Below the pieces are notes generated by a model that was given only the letters and a program-made list of their open reading frames with translations, had not been told where the DNA came from and did no database searches. The position numbers and the translations under genes are program-made. Positions 23,207-33,600 of a stretch of DNA of 64,000 bases are shown piece by piece. The stretch's first letter is position 1; every line of letters begins with the position of its first letter. The DNA comes from Citrobacter koseri ATCC BAA-895 (GTDB lineage: Bacteria > Pseudomonadota > Gammaproteobacteria > Enterobacterales > Enterobacteriaceae), in contig NC_009792.1 of NCBI RefSeq assembly GCF_000018045.1, positions 372,001 through 436,000 on the forward strand, in the 5' to 3' direction.

Positions 23207-23408
23207 ATGCCCGGTGGCGCTTCGCTTACCGGGCCTACGTGTACGCCAATTATTCGTTTTACGTGTACACCGCATCCGGCGGTTATGCCCGGTTATCCGT
23301 TTTACATGTAGGCCGGATAAGGCATTTACGCCGCCATCCGGCGGTTACGCCCGGTTATCCGTTTTACGCGTAGGCCGGATAAGGCGTTTACGCCGCCATC
23401 CGGCGGTT
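23207..23408. repeat. REP/BIME array between fryA and ypdC
   Basis: A run of REP units, including two near-identical blocks of about 63 bp built as GTAGGCCGGATAAGGC, TTTACGCCGCCATCCGGCGG, TTACGCCCGGTTATCCGTTTTAC. A degenerate unit (GGTGGCGCTTCGCTTACCGG) lies at the left edge. It sits between convergent operons. Confidence 0.85.
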
Positions 23409-24267
23409 AACCCTGAAAACGCGCGCTGTACTCTCCCGGCGTCAGGCCAAACTGCCGGCGAAACAGGCGGCAAAAATAGTCGCTGTCGTGATATCCGCAA
23501 CGTTCCGCCACCTCGCTAATCGACAGATGGTACTTCTGCAAAATGATGCGCGCCTTCGCCATTCGCACCCAGCGAACATACTCGACAAAACTCATGGTGC
23601 CGTGCTGGGTGAACAGTTTTGATAAGTGATTCGGCGTGATATTGAAAAACTGCGCCACGCTTTCTCGCGTCAGCGGCCGGGCGTAGTTGTCCTGCACCCA
23701 GTTGCACATACTGTGATAGAGAAATTCCGAGCGTGGGCGGCGTGAGTCCGGGCGAGTATTGACCACGCTACGGCACAGATGCAGCAGGCTGAGAACCAGA
23801 GGCTGAATAATATCCTGCGCCTGAGGCGAGCGGCTCAGGTGGGTCAGAGCCGTGAGCATGGCTTCCCCTTCGCCGCGCTGCTGGTGCGCTAACTCAATGC
23901 GTCGCACCGGGCGTAACAGGGAAGCGGTACGGTTATCGTAAAACGATAATCCTAACCAGGCCGGGGCAAACACCAGACTTAACAGCATCACCGGTTTATC
24001 GCTACCGGGCAGGTTTGCCGCCCTGGCGGGGATGAACAGCATCTCCCCCTCCGTCAGGGCGTGCTGTTTTTTTTCGAGCAGGTTGCCGTATTCTCCGCGC
24101 AATACGATGTCGAGACGCGGTAAATCAATACACAGACTGCCTGTGGGGAGAGCGGTATGTTGCGTGGCAAACCAGACGCGTCCCAGCCGCTGCGGGTTTA
24201 ACACCAGGCCGCTGAACAGATCGGCAAAAAACTGTTGGTCTGCGGGCAAGCCTGGTTCTTTCATCAC
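23407..24267 (-). CDS. ypdC: AraC-family regulator YpdC
   Basis: A 286-residue AraC/XylS-type regulator. The C-terminal about 100 residues hold two helix-turn-helix motifs (TRESVAQFFNITPNHLSKLF and ISEVAERCGYHDSDYFCRLF, then FGLTPGEYSARF). The N-terminal domain has a cupin-like character (LCIDLPRLDIVLRGEYGNLL). Target and ligand are unknown. It begins 11 bp after the ypdB stop, so it is the third gene of ypdABC. Confidence 0.9.
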   Translation of the reverse strand: MMKEPGLPADQQFFADLFSGLVLNPQRLGRVWFATQHTALPTGSLCIDLPRLDIVLRGEYGNLLEKKQHALTEGEMLFIPARAANLPGSDKPVMLLSLVFAPAWLGLSFYDNRTASLLRPVRRIELAHQQRGEGEAMLTALTHLSRSPQAQDIIQPLVLSLLHLCRSVVNTRPDSRRPRSEFLYHSMCNWVQDNYARPLTRESVAQFFNITPNHLSKLFTQHGTMSFVEYVRWVRMAKARIILQKYHLSISEVAERCGYHDSDYFCRLFRRQFGLTPGEYSARFQG

Positions 24268-24278
24268 CTAATCCTGCG

Positions 24279-25013
24279 TCATAAATGCATTAACTGCCTG
24301 AACTCTTTCACTTTACTCCGACTGACCGGGATTTCAAATTCCAGATCTTTGAGCCGCAGGATGTACGTGTTGTTAAACCAGGGTTCGATTTCGCGGATCT
24401 TGTTCAAATTCACACAAAACGAGCGGTGGCAGCGAAAGAAATGCGACGCTGGCAGTTTGCTGCAAAACTCGGTGATATTCATCGGCATGACATACGACTC
24501 CCGCCGCGTGTAGACAAACGTCATCTTTTCATGCGCTTCCGCGTAATAGATATCGTTGATCGGCGTGACGATAATGCGCTCATCTTTGATCAGATTGATG
24601 GTGTCGTTTTCACGGGCGACAGGGCTGCCGGGAACGGCGACGACCTGCTGCTGTTGCCAGGCGGCCTCCAGTTTTTGCAGCATCCCCACGATGCGTGATT
24701 CCTGGTACGGCTTCAGTATGTAGTCAAATGCTTCCAGTTCAAACGCCTCTACCGCGTGCTCTTTCCATGCGGTAATAAACACAATAAACGGCTTATGGGC
24801 GAACTGGCTGATGTTTTGCGCCAGCAGTACGCCATCCAGCGAGGGAATATTGATGTCCAGAAAAATGGCGTCAACGCGGTTATGCTGTAGAAATTTGAGC
24901 ACGTCCAGACCGTCGTCAAACGTACCGACAATCTCCATCTGGCTATGCTCTTTTATCAGCCAGCTTAATTCTTGCTGGGCCAGGAATTCATCTTCAACGA
25001 TGATGACTTTCAC
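24279..25013 (-). CDS. ypdB: LytTR response regulator YpdB
   Basis: A 244-residue response regulator. The receiver domain (about 1-118) has the phospho-acceptor Asp in DAIFLDINIPSLDG and the conserved Lys in YILKPY. The C-terminal LytTR DNA-binding domain (about 140-244) contains FFRCHRSFCVNLNKIREIEPW. In E. coli, YpdB with YpdA responds to extracellular pyruvate and activates yhjX. It lies 14 bp after ypdA in the same operon. Confidence 0.95.
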   Translation of the reverse strand: MKVIIVEDEFLAQQELSWLIKEHSQMEIVGTFDDGLDVLKFLQHNRVDAIFLDINIPSLDGVLLAQNISQFAHKPFIVFITAWKEHAVEAFELEAFDYILKPYQESRIVGMLQKLEAAWQQQQVVAVPGSPVARENDTINLIKDERIIVTPINDIYYAEAHEKMTFVYTRRESYVMPMNITEFCSKLPASHFFRCHRSFCVNLNKIREIEPWFNNTYILRLKDLEFEIPVSRSKVKEFRQLMHL

Positions 25014-25027
25014 TACTCATCTCCGGG

Positions 25028-26725
25028 TTAAAGCAATAACGTTGCCGGTGCGGCGGCAGGGGAGCGCTGATTGGGAACATAAAAGGCGATTTCGGTGCCA
25101 GGTTCCAGACGGCGGATGTGCAGCCCTTCACCGTATAACAGCTTAACGCGATGATGGACATTCAGCAGGCCGATTTTATTTCCCGGCATTTCATTCGCCT
25201 TCATCCGCTCAATTACTTTAGGATCAATACCGTGGCCGGTATCCCTGACGGCGATTCGCACACGGTTGCCGCATTCGGCGACGCTGATGGTCACCACGCC
25301 TTTCCCTTTACAGGGCTGAATGCCGTGGACGATTGCATTTTCTACCAGCGGCTGAATAAGCAGATTGGGAATGTAGCAGTTCACCTCTTCATCAATATCA
25401 TAAATGACGGTCAGCTTGTCGCCAAAACGAGCCTGCTCAATGGCGATGTAGTCCTTGATTTGATACAGCTCCTTTTTGATATCAATTTGCTCATCATCTT
25501 TTAATTCAATGTTATAGCGCAGATAGCGTGACAGATTAAAAATGAGCTGGCGTGCGGTGTCCGGGTTGAGCCGAATGGATGACGAAATGGCGTTCAGCGC
25601 ATTAAACAGGAAATGGGGATTAATTTTACTTTGCAGCGCTCGCAGCTCTGCCTTATTTGCCATTTCCCGCAGTTGCTCCGCGCGGGACACTTCCAGTTGG
25701 GTGGAGATAATCTGCGACAGGCCGATCGCCATCTCTTGCAGGGAAGAGGTGATCTGATGCGCGTGGCAGTAGTAGATTTTTAGCGTCCCGGTCACTACGC
25801 CCTTTTCCCATAATGGGATGACCAGCATTGAGTGTATTTCCGGCGTGCGGTGCGCTTCATCATTGTTTTTAATGATGATTTTCCCGTAATTGATGGCCTG
25901 TTGCGTGGTCGGGCTGACAAAATCATCGTTATTGCGGTAGTTGGTTTCCCCCACGCCGACATAGGCCAGAACGTGTTCGGTATTAGTGATTGCTACCGCG
26001 TCGGCATGGATATCATGACGGATGATTTCGCACACCTGGCGGAGTGATTCGCTGTTGACCTGGCGAAAGAGCGGCAACGTTTTGTTGGCGATATCCAGCG
26101 CCAGCTTGGCCTGCCGCGCGGCGCTGGCCTCTTTCTCGCCCTCTACGCTTTGAACCAGCAGCACGATAAAACCGATACATACGCTGCCGAGGATCATCGG
26201 GATACCGATTTTGGACACGATATCTACGCCCAGCGCGATGGTCGGCGCCCAGACAATGACCAGAATCATGGTCAAGGTTTCACAAAGCATCCCGCCCAAA
26301 ATACCTACGCGCCAGTGCTGTGCTTTTGGGATTTTCCGGTTTATCCAGCCCGCGATACATCCCGCCAGAATACTGGTGATAAAACACGGTACGGCAGTGA
26401 CCCCGCCAATATCGATAAGGTAGCGGTGAATACCGGCGATCACACCCGTAATGATCCCGACCCACGGGCCAAACAAAATGCCCCCGGACATCACGGCGAT
26501 GATACGAACATTCACCAGCGAGCCTTCGACCGGCACGCCGGACCAGGTGCTGAACAGGGCGAACATCGAGAAAATCGCGGTAACGGCGAGCAGCTCTTTC
26601 GGGGAGTGCGCTGACTTATGCAACAGTTCGCGAAACAGGCGGATACGGATGAGGAAAAACAGACAGAACAGCATTAGCGCTGCCCGGTCAAATACCGCCA
26701 GCAGCATGTTGAATATTTCGTGCAC
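25028..26725 (-). CDS. ypdA: LytS-type sensor kinase YpdA
   Basis: A 565-residue inner-membrane histidine kinase, partner of YpdB. Its parts in order: a 5TM-LYT sensor region with six or so helices (about 1-200), a GAF-like domain (about 220-345), and a LytS-type kinase core with the phospho-His in [14 protein letters not shown] near residue 370, then the ATP site [11 protein letters not shown] and DTGHGIDP. I choose GTG 26725 because homologues start at (V)HEIFNML. The frame stays open to another GTG at 26773, adding 16 residues that look unconserved. Confidence 0.93.
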   Translation of the reverse strand: MHEIFNMLLAVFDRAALMLFCLFFLIRIRLFRELLHKSAHSPKELLAVTAIFSMFALFSTWSGVPVEGSLVNVRIIAVMSGGILFGPWVGIITGVIAGIHRYLIDIGGVTAVPCFITSILAGCIAGWINRKIPKAQHWRVGILGGMLCETLTMILVIVWAPTIALGVDIVSKIGIPMILGSVCIGFIVLLVQSVEGEKEASAARQAKLALDIANKTLPLFRQVNSESLRQVCEIIRHDIHADAVAITNTEHVLAYVGVGETNYRNNDDFVSPTTQQAINYGKIIIKNNDEAHRTPEIHSMLVIPLWEKGVVTGTLKIYYCHAHQITSSLQEMAIGLSQIISTQLEVSRAEQLREMANKAELRALQSKINPHFLFNALNAISSSIRLNPDTARQLIFNLSRYLRYNIELKDDEQIDIKKELYQIKDYIAIEQARFGDKLTVIYDIDEEVNCYIPNLLIQPLVENAIVHGIQPCKGKGVVTISVAECGNRVRIAVRDTGHGIDPKVIERMKANEMPGNKIGLLNVHHRVKLLYGEGLHIRRLEPGTEIAFYVPNQRSPAAAPATLLL

Positions 26726-27114
26726 GGGTGACTCTTGTGACTGGGTTAAACCACTATGATAGGTAACCCGCACCCATATGACCAGCCCGCTGATGCGGCG
26801 CTGTTAATGAGGAAAAACCATAATATTAAAAGGGGATTGATCTTTTGTTAGAGAAATGACAAGACCTCACCAGGATGAGGAATACCTTAAGGTAATTTTA
26901 TTGATATCAAAATGTTAATTAATTGATGGTTGTTATGGGCGATATTTTGCTGAGTATTCCCATTTTCTTTTTAGTATTCCCCTTTTAAGCCGATGAAAAA
27001 TATTTTCGTTTGCCTCTCGACAGGAGGATTTTTTTCAGGCTATTTTCTAAGCATGCCACGGTCGTGGCAGCGTCGCTCGGACGGTCCGGGCGCTAACGTG
27101 AATCTGAGGATACT
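26726..27114. other. Intergenic region ypdA-alaC
   Basis: A 389-bp divergent promoter region. It is AT-rich between about 26820 and 27000. Close to alaC there are small GC-rich hairpins (GCCAC-GGTC-GTGGC at about 27055-27069 and a GGAC/GTCC stem after it) that could be a leader structure. No tRNA, sRNA or coding region is recognised. Confidence 0.4.
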
Positions 27115-28353
27115 ATGGCTGATACCCGCCCTGAACGTCGCTTTACGCGTATTGATCGTCTCCCTCCCTACGTTTTTAACATTACCGCTGAACTGAAGAT
27201 GGCTGCGCGTCGGCGCGGCGAAGATATTATTGACTTCAGCATGGGGAACCCGGATGGGGCAACGCCTCCTCATATCGTCGAGAAACTCTGTACGGTGGCT
27301 CAACGCCCGGATACGCATGGTTACTCGACCTCACGCGGGATCCCGCGTTTACGCCGGGCGATCTCCCGCTGGTATCAGGAACGTTACGACGTGGATATCG
27401 ATCCAGAAACGGAAGCGATCGTCACTATTGGTTCGAAAGAAGGGTTAGCGCACCTGATGCTGGCAACCCTCGATCATGGCGATACCGTGCTGGTGCCGAA
27501 CCCCAGTTATCCCATCCATATTTATGGCGCCGTCATCGCCGGCGCGCAGGTGCGTTCGGTTCCGCTGGTGGAAGGCGTGGATTTCTTCAACGAGCTGGAA
27601 CGCGCGATCCGTGAAAGCTACCCGAAACCGAAGATGATGATTCTTGGTTTCCCCTCCAACCCGACGGCACAGTGCGTTGAGTTAGAATTCTTCGAAAAAG
27701 TGGTTGCGCTGGCCAAACGCTACGACGTGCTGGTGGTCCACGATCTGGCCTATGCCGATATCGTATATGACGGCTGGAAAGCGCCGTCAATTATGCAGGT
27801 GCCGGGCGCGCGCGACGTGGCGGTGGAGTTTTTCACCCTGTCGAAAAGTTACAACATGGCGGGCTGGCGCATTGGCTTTATGGTGGGCAACCAGACGTTA
27901 GTCAGTGCGCTGTCGCGGATTAAGAGCTACCACGATTACGGAACCTTCACGCCGTTACAGGTGGCGGCGATTGCCGCGCTGGAAGGCGATCAACAGTGCG
28001 TGCGTGATATCGCTGAGCAGTATAAACGTCGCCGCGACGTACTGGTGAAAGGCTTGCATGAAGCCGGATGGATGGTCGAAATGCCAAAAGCCTCGATGTA
28101 TGTCTGGGCAAAAATACCGGAGCAGTACGCGGCAATGGGGTCGCTGGAATTTGCGAAAAAGCTGCTCAACGACGCCAAAGTGTGCGTGTCGCCGGGGATC
28201 GGTTTCGGCGACTACGGCGACACCCATGTGCGTTTCGCGCTGATAGAAAACCGGGATCGTATACGTCAGGCGATCAGAGGTATTAAGACCATGTTCCGCG
28301 CAGACGGCCTGCTGCCTGCGGGGGCGAAATCGGTAACAGAAGGTACCGAGTAG
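27115..28353 (+). CDS. alaC: Glutamate-pyruvate aminotransferase AlaC
   Basis: A 412-residue class I/II PLP aminotransferase that makes alanine from pyruvate and glutamate. The PLP-binding Lys is in [17 protein letters not shown]. Asp of [15 protein letters not shown] and Asn of [12 protein letters not shown] complete the cofactor site, and the C-terminal Arg is in [10 protein letters not shown]. It is nearly identical to E. coli AlaC (YfdZ) as I recall it. GAGGAT lies upstream of ATG 27115. Confidence 0.95.
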   Translation: MADTRPERRFTRIDRLPPYVFNITAELKMAARRRGEDIIDFSMGNPDGATPPHIVEKLCTVAQRPDTHGYSTSRGIPRLRRAISRWYQERYDVDIDPETEAIVTIGSKEGLAHLMLATLDHGDTVLVPNPSYPIHIYGAVIAGAQVRSVPLVEGVDFFNELERAIRESYPKPKMMILGFPSNPTAQCVELEFFEKVVALAKRYDVLVVHDLAYADIVYDGWKAPSIMQVPGARDVAVEFFTLSKSYNMAGWRIGFMVGNQTLVSALSRIKSYHDYGTFTPLQVAAIAALEGDQQCVRDIAEQYKRRRDVLVKGLHEAGWMVEMPKASMYVWAKIPEQYAAMGSLEFAKKLLNDAKVCVSPGIGFGDYGDTHVRFALIENRDRIRQAIRGIKTMFRADGLLPAGAKSVTEGTE

Positions 28354-28359
28354 AAAAGC

Positions 28360-28388
28360 AAACAGGAGCCATCTGGCTCCTGTTTTTT
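28360..28388 (+). terminator. Terminator of alaC
   Basis: AAACAGGAGCC, ATCT loop, GGCTCCTGTTTTTT: an 11-bp stem with a T tract. Confidence 0.88.
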
Positions 28389-28404
28389 GCTGCATCTTTT
28401 CAAT

Positions 28405-28476
28405 TTAGATCATCAGGGCAAAAGTACCGGCCCAAACGATGACCATAAATGAAATGCCCATAAAGAAATATTTCAC
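28405..28476 (-). CDS. ypdK: Small membrane protein YpdK
   Basis: A 23-codon gene: VKYFFMGISFMVIVWAGTFA followed by LMI, starting with GTG at 28476 with GGAGAG about seven bases upstream. It matches the E. coli small inner-membrane protein YpdK, which lies at the same place next to alaC. The whole peptide is one hydrophobic helix. Its function is unknown. It is too short for ordinary gene finders. Confidence 0.88.
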   Translation of the reverse strand: MKYFFMGISFMVIVWAGTFALMI

Positions 28477-28833
28477 GTTTCATCTCTCCGCGTCGCTTTA
28501 AGCACGCCTAAATGAACTTAAATTTACCTGTGTATAGAGAGCTGGTGCCCGCCAGAATGAGATTGAGAATGTTCTCCGTCTTTCTTGTGGCATCACCTCA
28601 GAATTCTGTGCGTTATCGCTCCAGACGGCGCTAATGTACGCCTAAAAATGAGGCGAGACAAGAGGCATTTTTTTATTTACTTTTAGTAACTTACAACTGT
28701 CGTGATTCGGCGACAGTTTAATTTCTGACGGTAATAAATTGCTATTCAGCGACGCTATTGCTGTTCAGAAAAAGTCACATAAAAACCAGGTGGTTAACAG
28801 GGATATTGAGGTGAAAAGATAGCGCCGGGCAAT

Positions 28834-28857
28834 AAAAAAGGCCTTGCGGCCTTTTTT
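28834..28857 (-). terminator. Terminator of lpxP
   Basis: AAAAAAGGCC, TTGC loop, GGCCTTTTTT. It starts within the last codons of lpxP and is symmetric, so it could act on both strands. Confidence 0.75.
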
Positions 28858-29776
28858 AAACATACAACGATGCTTCCCCTAAAGGGCGCGTTTTGAAACG
28901 ACGATGGATCCAGAGATATTGCTCAGGTGCGCGCATAATCTCTTTCTCAATAATCTTGTTCATATAGGCTGCCGCCTGGTTCTCTTCTTCCGGGTAGCCT
29001 TCCATTTCTGGCGTGATATACAGACGATAACCTGAGTTATCACCTTTTCTGATCATGGTGACGGTCAGCATCGCTGCGCCGGAAAGGCGGGATAACACAT
29101 AGGTGCCGTTAGTCGTTGCGACGTCTTTGACCGCGAAGAAGGGAGCAAATGAACTGCCTTTACGGCCGTAATCCTGATCCGGGGCGAACCATACGGCTTC
29201 ACCTTTTTTCAGCGCGCCGACGATGCCGCGCAGATTGTTGCGCCCAATCATCGCTTTATTTGAACGCATGCGACCCCGCGTCTGAACCCACTCCATCAGC
29301 GAGTTATTGTGCGGGCGGTATGTCGCCATCATCGGCTGGCACAGCCCCATGACCCGACCGCCTAATTCCAGCGACATAAAGTGGACGCCTACGACCATCA
29401 CACCGCGTTTTTGCGCTTGCGCCTGTGTGAGGTTATCCAGACCGTCCACATCAAACCATTTACGTACCCGCTTATCAGGCCAGAACCACGCCATACCCGT
29501 TTCAATAAGTGCCATACCGAGGGAGTGGAAGTTCTCCACTATCATCTTTTCCCTTTCTTCCGGCGTCAGATTGGGGAAGCAAAGCTCAAGATTCTTACGG
29601 GCGATGGATTCGCGACGTTTCAGAAAGGGACGGGCAAGTCTGCCGGTTCGCGTACCCAGGAAGCGTAAAACGGGGTAGGGAAGCAGCACCAGTAACCAGA
29701 GTACAGTAAGACCAAACCAGGTAAGCCAGTAGCGCGGGTGCAGTAGCGCACGAGAAAATTTGCATTGTGGGAACAT
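28856..29776 (-). CDS. lpxP: Lipid A palmitoleoyltransferase LpxP
   Basis: A 306-residue inner-membrane acyltransferase of the LpxL/LpxM family. It adds palmitoleate to Kdo2-lipid IVA in place of laurate at low temperature. A hydrophobic anchor lies at about residues 15-40. The catalytic HX4D/E motif is HFMSLE in VVGVHFMSLELGGRVMG. Other family blocks are MATYRPHNNSLMEW and WFAPDQDYGRKGSSFAPFF. AGAGGG precedes ATG 29776. It is the last backbone gene before the variable block. Confidence 0.95.
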   Translation of the reverse strand: MFPQCKFSRALLHPRYWLTWFGLTVLWLLVLLPYPVLRFLGTRTGRLARPFLKRRESIARKNLELCFPNLTPEEREKMIVENFHSLGMALIETGMAWFWPDKRVRKWFDVDGLDNLTQAQAQKRGVMVVGVHFMSLELGGRVMGLCQPMMATYRPHNNSLMEWVQTRGRMRSNKAMIGRNNLRGIVGALKKGEAVWFAPDQDYGRKGSSFAPFFAVKDVATTNGTYVLSRLSGAAMLTVTMIRKGDNSGYRLYITPEMEGYPEEENQAAAYMNKIIEKEIMRAPEQYLWIHRRFKTRPLGEASLYV

Positions 29777-30694
29777 AAATACCCTCTGTTGATACGAACA
29801 ATATGTATCGCAGAAGATTCATTGTCCGCAGCGGTACACTCACGATAGTTAGGCCATCATGTACGACAATGGTTCCTGTAAAGAGTGTAAAGCTTAGTCA
29901 GGACAAAACCACGAGGGGCATGAATGCTTGGACAACTAATGTACCACCGGGGGATTAATATCAGCCAGAAATTATTAATTAAGATGCGTAAATATTTTTT
30001 GATGGGGGTGGTTTTGTTATTAATTTATTGTTTTTAAATGGTTTTTTATGTGTGTGCACATGTTCGTTTTCCCTGAAAAGCCGCTTCTGGCCGGTAAGCC
30101 TGTCAGAGTCTGACGCTTCTGAATGTGATAACAATTGCTTTAAATATTCTCATTGATGGAAGCATTTAATTAAATGAGTTAACAAAGGATATTTTAAATC
30201 AAAAAACAGCGATTTTAAGAATAATCTTAACTAAATAAAAACATGTTTTATATCAATTAGATAACAAATTAAGACATTAAATAATCGATGTTCAGATTAC
30301 CCCATCAAATAAATCTTTTCCACCTTAAAAAAACAATAATAAACATAAAAAATATAAGTCAGGTAATTAATTATACCTATATAAATCATGTGGTTAAAAA
30401 GGAAATATCGGTTTTTTCTATGATTTTTATTTTCCTGCATTGATCGCTATGAACGATCATCATTTGAATTTTAATAGTTAGCGCCTATCAAAATTAACTA
30501 TACGATCGTTGTAATCGATCAATGTTTGTTGCTTGTGATAAACTCGCCACGTTCTGAGAAGTATTGGTTGTTTAACGATTTGGATTTCTTGTCTGGTAAG
30601 AAATCGATATTTGCTAGTCGATGCGTTGGGGCGAATGGTGTCTTTTTAATGTTTTGCCACGTATCAATGCGGCGTTTTGAATAATGGTAAAATT
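29777..30694. other. Long AT-rich intergenic region before the autotransporter
   Basis: 918 bp without a convincing gene. From about 29970 to 30440 it is strongly AT-rich with many A/T runs, the sort of DNA bound by H-NS in enterics. It holds the GATC/OxyR-like cluster described separately and, just after it, TTGTAA and GATAAA hexamers that are too far apart to call a promoter with confidence. Confidence 0.6.
30441..30521. promoter_or_regulatory. Four-GATC cluster in two OxyR-like palindromes
   Basis: Two palindromes of the same design, TGATCG-N7-CGATCA at 30441-30459 and CGATCG-N7-CGATCA at 30503-30521, lie 62 bp apart centre to centre. Each half contains GATC, giving four Dam sites at 30442, 30455, 30504 and 30517 in two pairs 13 bp apart. 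Inside each palindrome T and A sit at the positions of the OxyR half-site ATAGnTnnnAnCTAT. Exactly midway, at 30474-30488, ATAG-N7-CTAT matches that half-site more closely. This resembles the methylation-dependent switches of agn43, gtr and opvAB. The cluster lies 174-254 bp before the autotransporter start. Confidence 0.6.
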
Positions 30695-33600
30695 ATGAAT
30701 AAAGTGTTTAAAGTCATCTGGAACTCCAGGCTGAATATATTTGTCGTGGCATCTGAATTAGCGCGTGGTTATTGTAAAAGCACGGCCGGGAACACCAGTT
30801 TTGGCAGTCTTTTAAAATACCCATTAATGAGTGCGCTGGCTGTTTCGATTTCGTGTATTTTAACGACTGGCACATTCGCCGCCGATTTACAGGTTTATGA
30901 TTTCTCTCCTCAGGATCCGTTTGAAGAGATTATTTCTGGTTCCACGCATTTGACAGGCGGTTTTTCTGGAATACAGCGAGGAGAAACAGGATATACCTGG
31001 ACAACGCTTGGTCAGGCCAGAGAGGATGGGTTAATTACCGGCGATTCCGGGCAATGGGTGGATAAAGATATCTTCCGTATGGGCTCGCAGACCAAATCTA
31101 TAAATTACACCGATCCCGTTACCGGTAGCACGGTAACGATGAAAGTTTATGATAACAATGATATGCAGACCGAAGCGGCCAAAGATTTCCGGGTTGTCGT
31201 TTCTCAACCCGTCGGAAAAGATGGTCAGTATGTCGATCGTAATTTGTATCAGGTTGGGGCGGGCGCTTCTCTTGATGTCGATGTCGGTCAGAAAACGGGG
31301 AATTGGGTCGGTGCTGCGGATAACCAGTTCAACGTTATCATGAAAAGTTCGGTAAATACGCAAAACTTATCGTCTGCTTATCATGTCACTAATGGCGGCA
31401 GCCTTAACTACCAGTCTAAAACAGTCGTTCAACTGGGGAATAGTGATAACAATATAAAAGACGCCAGCAATGCACTGGCATGGATGACGGCGGCTGATTT
31501 TGTTGGTGAGTTTGACAGCGTTATTGGTAAGCAGAATATTACCAACATTGATGAATTCAAGGCGTATAACGATGCGTTGATTCAGGCGCTCCAGGATGGG
31601 CAAATTCAGCTAACGGAGGCGCAATATGCTGATGAACTGAATAAAGCCAGGGATACCTCACTGCACGGGATCTTCGCTGATACGGGGAGTATTGCGGCTG
31701 ATGATGCCATCAGAGCCTTTGTTAACAGGGATGCGGTATCCTATATTCATGGCGTGGGCAGCGGCACCAATGTGGTTATCGATAAGGATGCCAACATTCA
31801 GTTAGTGGGATCGGATGCCACGGTTGTTAACCTGGAAAATGGCGCCAGACTGACAAACAACGGCACCCTTGGTACCGCAGGTAATACTTATCGCGGCGCT
31901 TATATCATTGCTGCGAGAAATACGTCTTTTGTTGATAACAACGGCGTTATTGATGCGGGCACAAATCCCGAAATGGCGGATTTTTTCTCAAGTGGGGCGG
32001 CAGGCGTAGCACAAGGTGCGCATACTGCCATTCTGGCTAATGGTTCCTCTGTAATTAATAACAACAGCAGCGGCGTGATAAATGTTGCGGCCAGAGGTAA
32101 CTATTACGGTAATACCGGCGTGTTGATGAGCGGTAATGCCACGCTTAATAATGATGGTGCTATTAATATTGCAGCGAGTAATGAGGCGAACAGTATATTA
32201 GGTAATGGTGCCAACATCGGCGTCGTTACCCAACAAAACACCACCTTTAATAACCGGGGCACATTGTATATTGGTCGCCTGGCGCAGCGTGCACCTGATG
32301 ATGCAAACACGGATATCGCGATCAAGCAGCAGTCAATTGGGGTTCATCTGTACGGTAATGGTACTTATAACGGTTCCGATACTTCACAGATTATTATTGG
32401 CAGTAAAGTCCAGAATGCGACAGCGATTGATGTTGGCGGGAATGCAACTCTCGATCAAAAAGGGAGCATTAATATCAATGGTGCTGTAACCGGGGAGTCC
32501 GTTTCTTCGAATATTGGTATTATTGCACGCGCAGGAACCCAGGCCGCTAAAGTCGTTCATGATGGCATCATTAATCTGAACGGCCTGAACAGTACCGGGA
32601 TACAGGTGCTGGAAAATGGTCAGATAACCAGTTCGGGCACGATTAATATTAATGGTGGACTGGACCCAGTAACCCACTATGCCAACTATGGTATTTACGT
32701 CCAGGGTGAAAAGGCACTGGCAATATTGTCTGGCACCGTAAATTTAAGTGGCGATGGCGCTATTGGGGTTCATGCGCGTGATAAAGGTGAAATTGATGTT
32801 ACCGAGAATGGTACTGTCAATTTCAAAGATGGCGTTAATCAGACGGGCTATTATATTTTTGGCGCGGGTTCTACTATCAAAAACGCGGCCTCCAGCGTTC
32901 AGGACGCGTCAACCCAGAATGCCACGCTGTACCGCGTTGACGGAGGCGCCAGTTTCTATGGTTCTGCCGATAGCTCAGCGCAGCTAAACGCTTCTGGTGA
33001 TGGCGCAACGATTATTCGGACAACCGGTGCTGGTAGTCACTTTGATTCCGGTAAACTTGCTCTTAGCGTCACGGGGACAGGAGCGACGGGCATCCGAATT
33101 GAAGGAGGCGCGACGGGCGAAATTACCTCGGATGCGGTTATTGTCAGGGTGGCCGGGAAAGATACCACTGCCGGCATTGTTGATGGTAACTATTACAACC
33201 TTGATGGCTCCGTTAATGATGCGCAAAAAGGTGACTCCGTATTAACCAGTTATGCGGTGCTGGAGACAGCAAACACGGCAGACGGCGCATTTGGCTACAT
33301 CGCCAGAAATGGCGGCCGTCTGATCCATGAAGGCTCGATTGATTTCACGGCTGACAACAGTACCGGGATACTGGTGGATGGCGGGATCCTGGAAAACCAT
33401 TCTGATGTCACTGTGAATGGCGTGGCGGTTAATATTCAGGGCGCTAACTCAGAGGTGACCAACAGTGGCGTGGTGACCGCAACGGATGGCCAGGCTGCCT
33501 ATCTGGTTGGGAACAACGCCACGCTGGCGCTGAATGGTAACGGTGAAACCCGGGCGGCGGGCACCGCTCACGGGATCTTACTGGATACTGGCGCGAAAGG

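Noticed and set aside
23207..23408. CRISPR-like regular repeats
   Set aside because: The units are REP palindromes without unique spacers of constant length, and no cas gene is present.
26993..27196. 67-codon leader peptide before alaC
   Set aside because: It runs far into alaC in another frame and has no run of regulatory codons such as Ala or Val, so attenuation is not supported.
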